From positions 1-64,000 of the forward strand of contig JAGWZK010000010.1 in assembly GCA_018968885.1 (NCBI GenBank): a DNA stretch of 64,000 nucleotides. The letters are read 5' to 3'. The translations under genes and the position numbers were made by a program. This document shows positions 27,096-34,911 of this stretch, piece by piece. The first letter of the stretch is position 1. Each line of letters starts with the position of its first letter. The DNA is from Planctomycetota bacterium. Lineage in GTDB: Bacteria; Planctomycetota; Phycisphaerae; Phycisphaerales; UBA1924. Below the pieces are notes generated by a model, which did no database searches, was not told where the DNA came from, and saw only the letters and a program-made list of their open reading frames with translations.

Positions 27096-27157
27096 CGCGT
27101 CCCTTTTGCGATCACCACCGATGCATCAACACATGCTGTCCGCCAGCCCAACACAGA

Positions 27158-27676
27158 TCACACCGTCGCCGTGGTCATGGGCTTGGCTTCGATCTTGGCA
27201 TCAGACTTTGGGTCGGTCTTTCCCTCCGACTTCAGCACCGTGGCCAATGCCGAGCGGCTGAAGCGGATCTTGCCAGTCTCGACCTGCAAGACCATCTCCT
27301 GATCGTTCAACTCCACCACCGTGCCGATGATGCCGGCAGTCGTCGCCACCTTGTCATGCTTTTTGACGCTGTTCAAGAGCGTCTCGCGCTGCTTGCTCTG
27401 CTTGCGCCCCTGCCACCACATCAAGAGCATAAAGACAGCCATCACGCCCAACATGGGGATCAGCGGACTCGACCAGATCGAGGGAGCCGGACCCGGAACA
27501 GGACCTGGAGTGGCAGTGCCCGTCGTTGCAGTCTGCGTCGGAGTCGTTGTGCTCGTCGGAGCTGCTCCCGCAGTTGCGCCGGGCACCGACGCAGCCGAAG
27601 CTCCGGGCACACCGACACCAGTGCCGGTCGAGGGTGTAGATGTAGTTTGCGCCAACGTGAAGACCAGATCAGACAT
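27158..27676 (-). CDS. yajC: Sec translocase accessory subunit YajC
   Basis: 172 residues, longer than the usual ~110 because of a low-complexity Thr/Pro/Gly/Ala-rich stretch at about residues 10-70. One membrane helix follows (PLIPMLGVMAVFMLLMWW), then the YajC domain (KQRETLLNSVKKHDKVATTAGIIGTVVEL) and a charged tail. AAAGG lies five bases before the ATG. It sits between tgt and secDF. Confidence 0.92.
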   Translation of the reverse strand: MSDLVFTLAQTTSTPSTGTGVGVPGASAASVPGATAGAAPTSTTTPTQTATTGTATPGPVPGPAPSIWSSPLIPMLGVMAVFMLLMWWQGRKQSKQRETLLNSVKKHDKVATTAGIIGTVVELNDQEMVLQVETGKIRFSRSALATVLKSEGKTDPKSDAKIEAKPMTTATV

Positions 27677-27800
27677 GACAACCTTTCACCCGACGAATCA
27701 CTCCTGCGAACTGCGCAGCGCGGCCACGTCGGAATTCACACTTGCTAACAATACCCAAACTAGATAGTCCGGGCAAGATTCTACGCGAGGGAATCTGCGG

Positions 27801-29072
27801 TCATTGGCCTCCACCCCGAACCACCAGACCACCTGCGGGGCGGGCCACCGGCCAGCGGCTCAGCAGCCCGTCCCAATCGTCAGTCGCCACCGTGGCCCGA
27901 ATATCTGCCATGAAGCGTTGGAAATGACGCAGATTGTGCAACGTGACCAGAATCGGCCCCAGCATCTCCTCGGCCATGAACAGGTGCCGAATGTACGAGC
28001 GTGAGAAATGCCCCAGATCCGAACCCTGCCATCCATGAGAGCGCGGCGAGCAGGCGTAGCAGTCGCACCCTGGCTCGATCGGTCGTTCATCCTCCGCATG
28101 AGCCAGGTTGCGAAGTTTGAGCGCCCCCGTCGCCGTGAACGCGCTGGCATTCCTGCCATTGCGCGTCGGCAGCACGCAATCAAACATATCCACACCTGCC
28201 ATCACCGCCGCGAGAATGTCGCGTTCGTACCCCACACCCATCAGGTACCGGGGCTTGCCATCCGGCAACCTCGGCGCGGCAAATCGCACCACCGATGCGA
28301 TCTCCTCCGTTGTTTCCCCCACAGCCACGCCACCAATCGCATATCCTGGCAATTCGACGTTGCAAACCTGCTCGATGGATCTGGCACGCCGCGTCAGATC
28401 CGACCCACCTTGAGTGATGCCAAAGAGCGACTGCTCCTGCGGACGCGAGTGCGCGTTCTTGCATCGCTGCAACCACTTGGCCGTGCGATCCAGCGCGATA
28501 TCCAGACGCTTGACGTGGTCATACCCCTTCTTACCACTATCTCGCTTGACAGCCGCCTCTCTCCGTGCTGGCTGAGTTCCCGCCTCCACCACCTGACCAG
28601 AATCCGGCGCGGCTGGCGGACAGTCATCAAACGCCATGATGATGTCAGCACCCAGCAGGTTCTGCACTTCGATAGCCCGCTCCGGCGTCATGCGAATCGA
28701 CGCACCATCGACAATCGACTTGAACGTCACGCCATCGTCATCTACCTTGTTCGTCTCAGCGAGTGAAAACGCCTGATACCCACCCGAATCAGTCAAAATC
28801 GGGCCGTTCCAATTCATGAAGCGATGCACACCGCCGCGGCGCCACACCAACTCCGGCCCCGGCCTGAGCAGAAGGTGATACGTGTTATTCAACACAACCT
28901 GCGCACCAGTGCCCGCCACCAACTCTGGCAAGATCCCCTTGATCGAACCCTTGGTCCCCACCGGCATGAATGCGGGAGTATCAAACGTGCCGTGCAGCGT
29001 CGTCACCCGCCCCCTTCGCGCGTGGCTGACCGTTGATCTATGCAAAATCTGAAACTGCAAGGGCTCTGGCAT
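27801..29072 (-). CDS. tgt: Queuine tRNA-ribosyltransferase
   Basis: 423 residues. It swaps the guanine at position 34 of GUN-anticodon tRNAs for the queuosine precursor. It has TDSGGYQAFSL with a catalytic Asp, GVDMFDCVLPTRNGRNASAFT with the nucleophile region, GITQGG, and the zinc ligands CDCYACSPRSH. An insert of about 30 residues between AFDDCPP and DRTAKWLQRC (PDSGQVVEAG...KRDSGKKG) is unusual for the family. The ATG at 29072 is preferred over the adjacent GTG. It is downstream of the rhomboid gene and upstream of yajC. Confidence 0.94.
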   Translation of the reverse strand: MPEPLQFQILHRSTVSHARRGRVTTLHGTFDTPAFMPVGTKGSIKGILPELVAGTGAQVVLNNTYHLLLRPGPELVWRRGGVHRFMNWNGPILTDSGGYQAFSLAETNKVDDDGVTFKSIVDGASIRMTPERAIEVQNLLGADIIMAFDDCPPAAPDSGQVVEAGTQPARREAAVKRDSGKKGYDHVKRLDIALDRTAKWLQRCKNAHSRPQEQSLFGITQGGSDLTRRARSIEQVCNVELPGYAIGGVAVGETTEEIASVVRFAAPRLPDGKPRYLMGVGYERDILAAVMAGVDMFDCVLPTRNGRNASAFTATGALKLRNLAHAEDERPIEPGCDCYACSPRSHGWQGSDLGHFSRSYIRHLFMAEEMLGPILVTLHNLRHFQRFMADIRATVATDDWDGLLSRWPVARPAGGLVVRGGGQ

Positions 29073-29101
29073 CACCTGACCGTATCACCACCGCCATCGA
29101 C

Positions 29102-30058
29102 TCATCCGGCCCGGCGTTTGAGGTCTGTCTCATCACGCAGGGCCTCTCGCTCTTTCTCTGTCAGCGAATGCAGCCCGGCGGTCTTGACCTTGTCCAGAAT
29201 CCTGTCGATCTCTGCCCGCCTCTGCCCCTCATCCCGGACTCGCTGCGCCGCACGCCGGTCCTTCCGCGAATCACTCCACACATCCCAGAAATCCCTGAGC
29301 AGGTGTATCCGCCGGATGAAGAACGCCCCGGCAATCGCCCCGCCCAGATGCGCCGCATCGCCACCGGCGTTGTAGGAATTGATCAACGGGAACCACGACA
29401 GATACCGGCCGAAGAAGAGATTCAACGTCGCCAGCCCAAGATACACATACACCAGCGTCCGCAACTTCATGGGAATCGGGATCGGGAAAGCAATCACTTC
29501 GGTCTTGGGCTCCAGATGCGCCGCCGCCATCATCACGCCAAAGACTCCCGCCGAAGCCCCCACCAGCGGCGTGTTCATGTCATTGAATAACAACCCGGGA
29601 ATCTCGCTCATGTTGAAGTACTTGGCCGCGATCGTGCCACCGAGATTCAACAGGAAGTACATCACGCCGCCAAAGATGCCGCAGACGATGTAAAACGCCA
29701 GATACCGGCGCGCTCCCAATCGCTCTTCAACCACACTGCCGAACATATAAAGCCCGAGCATGTTCAGCGCGATGTGAATCACACCCGAGTGCAGGAACTG
29801 AAACGAGATCAGCCGCCAAAACTCCAGCCGATGCAGCATCGCTTCGCTGGAAAAGTGTCCCTGGAAGTACAACCACTGGCCAAACCCTTCGGCCACCGTG
29901 CCGCTCGGGGTCTGCACTGTTCGCACCGTGATCGCCTGAATCACAAAGATCGCGATGTTGATGATGATCAGCCACGTGTTACACGAACGAATGGGAAAGC
30001 CATTCGCAAGTGGGTTGGTCGGCTTCTCTCGGTAGTAGTCTCGGTTGTCTATCGCCAT
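29102..30058 (-). CDS. Rhomboid-family intramembrane serine protease
   Basis: 318 residues. About six membrane helices carry the rhomboid active site: GASAGVFG with the catalytic Ser near residue 155, and a His in GGDAAHLGGAIAGAFF. LEFWRLISFQFLHSGVIHIALNMLGLYMFG is the expected loop and helix. The cytoplasmic tail of about 90 residues is charged and helical, a feature of planctomycete members. The ATG at 30058 is used; one at 30088 would add ten residues. It follows an M50-like gene, so two membrane protease folds lie side by side. Confidence 0.92.
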   Translation of the reverse strand: MAIDNRDYYREKPTNPLANGFPIRSCNTWLIIINIAIFVIQAITVRTVQTPSGTVAEGFGQWLYFQGHFSSEAMLHRLEFWRLISFQFLHSGVIHIALNMLGLYMFGSVVEERLGARRYLAFYIVCGIFGGVMYFLLNLGGTIAAKYFNMSEIPGLLFNDMNTPLVGASAGVFGVMMAAAHLEPKTEVIAFPIPIPMKLRTLVYVYLGLATLNLFFGRYLSWFPLINSYNAGGDAAHLGGAIAGAFFIRRIHLLRDFWDVWSDSRKDRRAAQRVRDEGQRRAEIDRILDKVKTAGLHSLTEKEREALRDETDLKRRAG

Positions 30059-30131
30059 GGGTGCCGCGTTCCGTACGTGAAATCCCACTCCGGGTTCACG
30101 TCACGGTATCGGCGATTGCACCCCCGGGTCA

Positions 30132-31193
30132 TCATCGCTCGGGGAAAACCTGTGAATCTCCCGCACTTTCCGATCGCCCTTCCTGCTCGGAATGAGGCCC
30201 GGAACGCCACCCTGTTTGTCGATCTGATTCCAGGTGCAGGTGATCTCGCAAGTCCGCCTGAATCTGGTCCAATTCTGAAATCTCTTTGCCCGTCAATGCC
30301 CCCGGTCCATGGGTACGAAGCCGCGTCAGCGCGTCTACCAGCCAGTGACCCTCTTGAGGATCACTTGTCGCACTCAAATCCACTTCATCAGCAAAGACAA
30401 CATCATCAACTTCGCCCCTATTCGAAAGCGACCACCACGCACAGCAAGCCACAAGCGCCACACCTCGCGTGGAATCAAATGCCACCGCCAACCCGATCAA
30501 GACCGCTCCAGCCAGCACTCCGGCAAAGCTTCGCTGCGACTCCCACCCCGCGTGCGAAAGCACTTCACCCGCCAGCACACCCCCATCCATCGGCCGCAAC
30601 GGAATCAGATTCATCAGAAACGCAACCACACTCGCGGCGTACAGCCACCACGCCCACAACATCCACCCCTGCTCAACACCCCACTTACGAATCGCTTCAG
30701 ACGGGTGAAGAGGGTTGAATACCAACATCTCCCAACTCGCCCCACTCGCCAGCAGCGTTCCAGACGCCACCCCCACCAACACCGCTCCGCATGCCAGCCC
30801 CACCACCGCGTGACGTACCCGGCGAAATCTTGCCACACCACCCGCCGCAGCGCCCCACACACCATATGCCCCTGCGCAAACCGCGCCACCCGGCCACATC
30901 ACAGATGTTTGACGACCACTCCATCCCGTGTCACCGCGTCGCGGCACGGTGCCGCGATCCAGTGCCGCACGCATCATCTCGCGGCACAACACCACCGCCA
31001 GCATGGCATACACACACGCCAATGCACTCTGCACGCTCGCACCTGGCTGCGCCACTGAGATCAGAATCTCGCTCGCACCCCACACCACGAACAACGCATG
31101 CAGACGGATTGAGCATCCTCGCACAGTCACGAATGGCAACGACCACGACAACGGGTGGTATCGCGACCATGACTTCTCAGCACTCAGGAGCAT
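30132..31193 (-). CDS. M50 site-2-protease-like membrane protein, HExxH lost
   Basis: 353 residues. The layout is that of M50 metalloproteases: a beta-hairpin-like entry (SLPFVTVRGCSIRLHALFVVWG), a helix that should carry HExxH, more helices, then NLIPLRPMDGG where the family has the NxxPxxxLDGG metal motif. The zinc site is changed to REMMR (residues 71-75), so both histidines are arginine while the Glu and the PMDGG Asp remain. The C-terminal 90 residues are soluble and charged. The start is the ATG at 31193; a GTG at 31223 is possible. It lies in the same operon as rhomboid. A non-proteolytic role is likely. Confidence 0.7.
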   Translation of the reverse strand: MLLSAEKSWSRYHPLSWSLPFVTVRGCSIRLHALFVVWGASEILISVAQPGASVQSALACVYAMLAVVLCREMMRAALDRGTVPRRGDTGWSGRQTSVMWPGGAVCAGAYGVWGAAAGGVARFRRVRHAVVGLACGAVLVGVASGTLLASGASWEMLVFNPLHPSEAIRKWGVEQGWMLWAWWLYAASVVAFLMNLIPLRPMDGGVLAGEVLSHAGWESQRSFAGVLAGAVLIGLAVAFDSTRGVALVACCAWWSLSNRGEVDDVVFADEVDLSATSDPQEGHWLVDALTRLRTHGPGALTGKEISELDQIQADLRDHLHLESDRQTGWRSGPHSEQEGRSESAGDSQVFPER

Positions 31194-31258
31194 CTTGTCA
31201 CCCGATTCCCATGTCTCAATCACACACCCAACTACCCCACCGACCCCTCTCGCTCGAT

Positions 31259-31822
31259 CTAGATCAATCCTTTTCTCCGCGCCAGATGCATCGCCAGCAT
31301 GCTCTTGGCATCCATCAATTCGCCGGAATCAATCGCGGCGAAAACCGCCTCCACCGACATCAACTCCACCGTCAAATCCTCATCCTCCTCAAGTCGCTGC
31401 CCCACATGGGATAACCCCGTGGCGGCATAGGCCACCATCAGTTCATCCGACAGCCCCGGACTCGTGTAAAACCGCCCGATCTCGGTCAAGGTTGCGGCTT
31501 CGTAACCAATTTCCTCGACAATCTCCCTCCCAGCCGTCACCGCCGCATCCTCTCCCACCTCGCGCGTCCCCGCCGGCAACTCCAGGATGTATTTCTCCAG
31601 CGAGGCCCGGAACGATCGAATCATCGCCACATGCGGTTCTCCCCCTGTGCCGGGCCCATGCCCAGTCAAAATCGGCACGATCACCACCGCTCCCGGGTGT
31701 CTCACGACCTGTTTGCTCAACACCTTTCCAGACTTGCCGACATACTGGACGGATTCATAATCAAACTTCCGTCCCTTATGAATCACAACGCGGCTGATCT
31801 GGCCCCTAGCATCATTTTCCAT
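31259..31822 (-). CDS. NUDIX hydrolase, ADP-ribose pyrophosphatase type
   Basis: 187 residues. The Nudix box is complete (GTREVGEDAAVTAGREIVEEIGYE, with the REIVEE metal ligands), preceded by VIVPIL and ASLEKYILELPAGT and followed by YTSPGLSDE, which is typical of the ADP-ribose branch. It hydrolyses nucleoside diphosphate-X compounds in the cytoplasm. The ATG at 31822 is chosen from the TACGCT hexamer six bases upstream; an open frame continues to 31957 but overlaps the divergent ABC gene. It is the first gene of the long minus-strand block. Confidence 0.9.
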   Translation of the reverse strand: MENDARGQISRVVIHKGRKFDYESVQYVGKSGKVLSKQVVRHPGAVVIVPILTGHGPGTGGEPHVAMIRSFRASLEKYILELPAGTREVGEDAAVTAGREIVEEIGYEAATLTEIGRFYTSPGLSDELMVAYAATGLSHVGQRLEEDEDLTVELMSVEAVFAAIDSGELMDAKSMLAMHLARRKGLI

Positions 31823-31828
31823 ACTCAG

Positions 31829-31834
31829 AGCGTA
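31829..31834 (-). promoter_or_regulatory. Putative leaderless -10 element of the NUDIX gene (TACGCT)
   Basis: On the minus strand TACGCT is followed by six bases and ATG. Only 17 bp separate this gene from the divergent ABC transporter GTG, so the promoters must overlap coding ends. Confidence 0.45.
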
Positions 31835-31839
31835 CGAAC

Positions 31840-32709
31840 GTGAGCACACTTTCGCCCCAGCATGGACGCGCCGCTTCAGCCCCAAATCCTGGGTCAGCGT
31901 CATCTCACACCCCCACCACCGGCTACGCCATTCGCCTCGTGAACGTCTCACGTTCATTCGGCCCGCAAACCGTCCTCGACGGTGTCAATATCAACATTCC
32001 CCGTGGCCAGACCACCGTCATCATGGGCCCATCCGGTTGCGGCAAGTCGGTCATGCTCAAGCACATCGTTGGCCTGCTGCAACCCACTGGCGGCGAGGTT
32101 TGGGTCGAGGATCAGCGGATCGACACCCTCCGCGAGCGTGATCTTCGCCCCATCCGTCTCCAGATCGGCTTTCTCTTCCAGCTCTCCGCCCTCTTTGATT
32201 CGATGTCCGTCGCCGACAACATCGCTTTCCCCCTCATCGAACACACCAACCTCACCGAATCGCAACGCCGCGACAAGATTCATCACGCCCTTGAACTCGT
32301 TGACCTCGACGGAGTCGAAAATAAACTTCCGGCTCAGCTCTCCGGCGGTCAGCGCAAGCGCGTTGCCCTCGCCCGCGCCATCGTCCTCGAACCCCGCATC
32401 ATCCTCTACGACGAACCCACCACCGGCCTGGACCCCATTCGCTCCGATGGCATCGACCAACTCGTCAACAAGCTCCGCAGAGAGCTCGGCGTCACCAGCG
32501 TCGTCGTCACCCACGACATGAACAGCGCCCGCAAGGTCGCCGAGCACTGCTTCCTACTCCTGAACGGCAAAGTCGCGGCCCAGGGCACTTTCGAACAACT
32601 GCAGCAGAACCCCGACTTCCGCGTGCAGCAATTCCTCCAGGGTGTCTATCGCCGCGATGACATCGAAGCCGAACGCCCCAGCTCTCCCGGCCAGGCGGCA
32701 AGCTTGTAG
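31840..32709 (+). CDS. MlaF-type ABC transporter ATP-binding protein
   Basis: 289 residues. Walker A is GPSGCGKSVM, the Q-loop region is GFLFQLSALFDSMSV, the signature is LSGGQRKRVALARAIV, Walker B is IILYDEPTTGLDP, and the H-loop is VVTHDM. FLFQLSALFDSMSVADNIAFPL is typical of the Mla/Mkl lipid-transport subfamily. It should power phospholipid movement between membranes. The GTG at 31840 is the upstream-most start and the first 25 residues are low complexity, so the true start could be later. An MCE-domain gene follows, but no MlaE permease is adjacent. Confidence 0.88.
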   Translation: MSTLSPQHGRAASAPNPGSASSHTPTTGYAIRLVNVSRSFGPQTVLDGVNINIPRGQTTVIMGPSGCGKSVMLKHIVGLLQPTGGEVWVEDQRIDTLRERDLRPIRLQIGFLFQLSALFDSMSVADNIAFPLIEHTNLTESQRRDKIHHALELVDLDGVENKLPAQLSGGQRKRVALARAIVLEPRIILYDEPTTGLDPIRSDGIDQLVNKLRRELGVTSVVVTHDMNSARKVAEHCFLLLNGKVAAQGTFEQLQQNPDFRVQQFLQGVYRRDDIEAERPSSPGQAASL

Positions 32710-32782
32710 TGCTCACGAAACTCCCCTCTCCCATCTACCATTGGACGCATTGCACCGTTGACCACGCAGCAGGAAGCCACCC

Positions 32783-33826
32783 GTGACCAGCAGTCCATTT
32801 CGCCGCGATCTCTTCACCGGCTTTGTCTCGCTCCTCACCCTCGCCGGGCTGGTGTGGATGCTCTGGCGCTTTGGTGAATTGCGCGGGCTCTCGGAAAAAA
32901 CCTATCAATTCGACATCAAGCTCACCTCCGCCGATGGCATCTCCTCCACCGCCTCCATCGCATTCAGCGGCGTCAAAGTCGGCAAAGTCGTCAGCATCAA
33001 GAACGAGCCCGATCCCCGCAACGGTGTCGTGATCCGTGCTCAGGTCAAGGAAGAGATCAGCATCCCACGCTCCGTCCAGATCATCATCGACAAGGGCTTC
33101 GTCGGCGATAGTTCCATCGACCTCCGCCTCCCTGCCGACGCCACCGCCGAGTCCATCACCCAAACCCTGAAGAAAGACGGCACCGATGCTCTCGGCCCCA
33201 CCAAGGCCTCATCCCTCTTTGCCGATCTCGCCAACATCGCGCAGGATGCCAGCAAGGAACTCAGCGCAACCGCCAAGGAAATCCGCCGCGTCGCCACCAC
33301 GCTCGAGACCACCGGTCAACGCTTGAACGATCTCCTCGAACCCCGCACCCTCGCCGAAGTCGATTCCGGCGACAAGCAACCCAACCTTCGCTCCACCATG
33401 GCCCGCGCCGATGCCGCCCTCGCCTCCGCCAATAAGTGGCTCGGCGACGATGCCGCCCTCGGCGATGCCAAGGCCTCCCTCGCCCGAATCAAGACTCTCC
33501 TCGACGATGCCTCCAGCGCTGTCAAGACCATCGACGACACCTCCAAGGAAGTCAAAGCCCTCGTCGCCGCCAACTCTCCCAAGATCCAATCCCTCATCGA
33601 CGATGCCAACAAGACCATCCGCAGCGTCGATTCAGCTGCTTCATCTCTCACCAGCATCGCAACATCCATCGAAAAGGGCGAAGGCACCCTGGGCCAACTC
33701 GTCAAAAACCCAGACCTCTACCGCAACCTCGACGATGCCGCCAAACGCCTCGATGCCGCACTCCTCGAAGCCAAACTCATGATCGAGAAGTTCAAGCAGG
33801 AAGGCCTGCCGCTGAAGTTGCGATAG
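32783..33826 (+). CDS. MlaD/MCE-domain lipid-binding protein
   Basis: 347 residues. One N-terminal membrane helix (LFTGFVSLLTLAGLVWML) is followed by an MCE domain (residues ~40-115: YQFDIKLTSADGISSTASIAFSGVKVGKVVSI, then DKGFVGDSSIDL). A long helical region comes next, with repeated DDA and LDDASSAV/IDDANKTI segments, which probably forms the extended channel seen in MCE proteins. AGGAAG lies six bases before the GTG. It pairs with the ATPase upstream. Confidence 0.87.
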   Translation: MTSSPFRRDLFTGFVSLLTLAGLVWMLWRFGELRGLSEKTYQFDIKLTSADGISSTASIAFSGVKVGKVVSIKNEPDPRNGVVIRAQVKEEISIPRSVQIIIDKGFVGDSSIDLRLPADATAESITQTLKKDGTDALGPTKASSLFADLANIAQDASKELSATAKEIRRVATTLETTGQRLNDLLEPRTLAEVDSGDKQPNLRSTMARADAALASANKWLGDDAALGDAKASLARIKTLLDDASSAVKTIDDTSKEVKALVAANSPKIQSLIDDANKTIRSVDSAASSLTSIATSIEKGEGTLGQLVKNPDLYRNLDDAAKRLDAALLEAKLMIEKFKQEGLPLKLR

Positions 33827-33831
33827 ACACA

Positions 33832-33935
33832 AATTCGCAAATTTACAAATGTGCAAATCTGCAATTAGAACCGTGCGTCAAGTCACGACGGGTCTCATTT
33901 GCGCATTTGCAAATTTGTCAATTTGCACATTTCTG
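33832..33935. repeat. AT-rich inverted repeat between convergent genes
   Basis: Two arms of about 35 bp built from CAAATTTGCAAAT-like words (33832-33866 and 33900-33935) are inverted relative to each other; 22 of 26 aligned core bases match. The composition is far more AT-rich than the neighbours. The arms flank a normal-GC centre. It lies between the ends of the MCE gene and folD and might act as a two-way terminator or be a dispersed repeat. Confidence 0.6.
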
Positions 33936-33949
33936 TGATGTCATGTGCG

Positions 33950-34867
33950 TCACCGCTCACACGCCTCAATCACATTCAACAGCAGCATCGCCACCGTCAT
34001 CGGTCCCACGCCACCCGGCACAGGGCTGATGTGGCCCGCCACTTGCGAAGCCCCCGCAAAATCCACATCTCCCACCGTCACCGTCTTCCCATCCGGGCCC
34101 GTCACCCGATTCACTCCCACATCCACCACGATCGCCCCCGGCCGCACCATCTCCGCCGTCACCAATCGCGGCACACCCGCCGCCGCCACCACGATGTCCG
34201 CCTCCCTGCACAATTCCGCCACGCCGCCCTTCTGCGCACTCGTCCACTTGTTGCAGCTCACCACCGTCGCCTCTTGCCTCATGAGCAGCACCGCGATCGG
34301 CTTCCCGACCACATCTCCCGCCCCCACCACCACAGCACGCTTCCCCCGCAAAAACCCATCACCCGGCGGCACGCCCGGCGTCTTCCGCACCACGTGCTCG
34401 ATCATCTTCAACGTCGCCAGCGCAGTGCACGGCGCCAGACTGCTCCGCCCATACACCACGTTGCCGATGTTCGCAGGGTTCACACCCTCCACATCCTTCT
34501 CCGCCGCGATCAGCCGCTGCACGCTGTACGCATCCACCCCCTCCGGCAGTGGCAGGTGCACCATGATCGCCTTCACATCATCCTGCGTGTTCAATAGCAG
34601 CACCCGCCCCGCAATGTCATCAAACCCCGCCCCCGCCGGCAACCGGTGCAGCTTGTAATCAATTCCCAGCGCCTGGCACGTCTTGGCCTGATTCTCCGCA
34701 TACACCTTCGACGAGTTGTCCCCCGCATCCACCAGCACGGCATCCAGCCGCACCACGCCTACGCCCGCCACTCCATTCCCACGCGCCCGTATCGCCGCCG
34801 CTCTCGCGGCAATGCTCTCGCGGTACTGCTTGGCCAATGACAATCCATCAATGATCTGGGCTGGCAT
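33950..34867 (-). CDS. folD: Methylenetetrahydrofolate dehydrogenase/cyclohydrolase
   Basis: 305 residues. It interconverts 5,10-methylene-, methenyl- and 10-formyl-tetrahydrofolate. DNSSKVYAENQAKTC has the catalytic Tyr and Lys region, VHLPLPEGVD and KDVEGVNPANIG are family motifs, and the NADP fold is KRAVVVGAGDVVGKPIAVLLM. PGGVGPMTVAMLL is the C-terminal signature. The ATG at 34867 follows a TAAAGT hexamer by five bases; the start seven codons upstream is less likely. It is divergent from ligA with only 44 bp between. Confidence 0.95.
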   Translation of the reverse strand: MPAQIIDGLSLAKQYRESIAARAAAIRARGNGVAGVGVVRLDAVLVDAGDNSSKVYAENQAKTCQALGIDYKLHRLPAGAGFDDIAGRVLLLNTQDDVKAIMVHLPLPEGVDAYSVQRLIAAEKDVEGVNPANIGNVVYGRSSLAPCTALATLKMIEHVVRKTPGVPPGDGFLRGKRAVVVGAGDVVGKPIAVLLMRQEATVVSCNKWTSAQKGGVAELCREADIVVAAAGVPRLVTAEMVRPGAIVVDVGVNRVTGPDGKTVTVGDVDFAGASQVAGHISPVPGGVGPMTVAMLLLNVIEACER

Positions 34868-34872
34868 TCCCG

Positions 34873-34878
34873 ACTTTA
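34873..34878 (-). promoter_or_regulatory. Putative leaderless -10 element of folD (TAAAGT)
   Basis: TAAAGT on the minus strand, five bases, then the folD ATG; the same hexamer and spacing as trmB. Confidence 0.5.
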
Positions 34879-34900
34879 GCCCCTCCACTCAGATTCCCTG

Positions 34901-34906
34901 TACGAT
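34901..34906 (+). promoter_or_regulatory. Putative leaderless -10 element of ligA (TACGAT)
   Basis: TACGAT is followed by five bases and the ligA ATG, with no Shine-Dalgarno. Both divergent genes here show the same arrangement. Confidence 0.5.
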
Positions 34907-34911
34907 TCGAC

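Noticed and set aside
30309-31058. Plus-strand open frame of 249 codons
   Set aside because: Extremely His/Arg/Pro/Thr-rich and antisense to the M50-like gene, which has membrane helices and a family motif.
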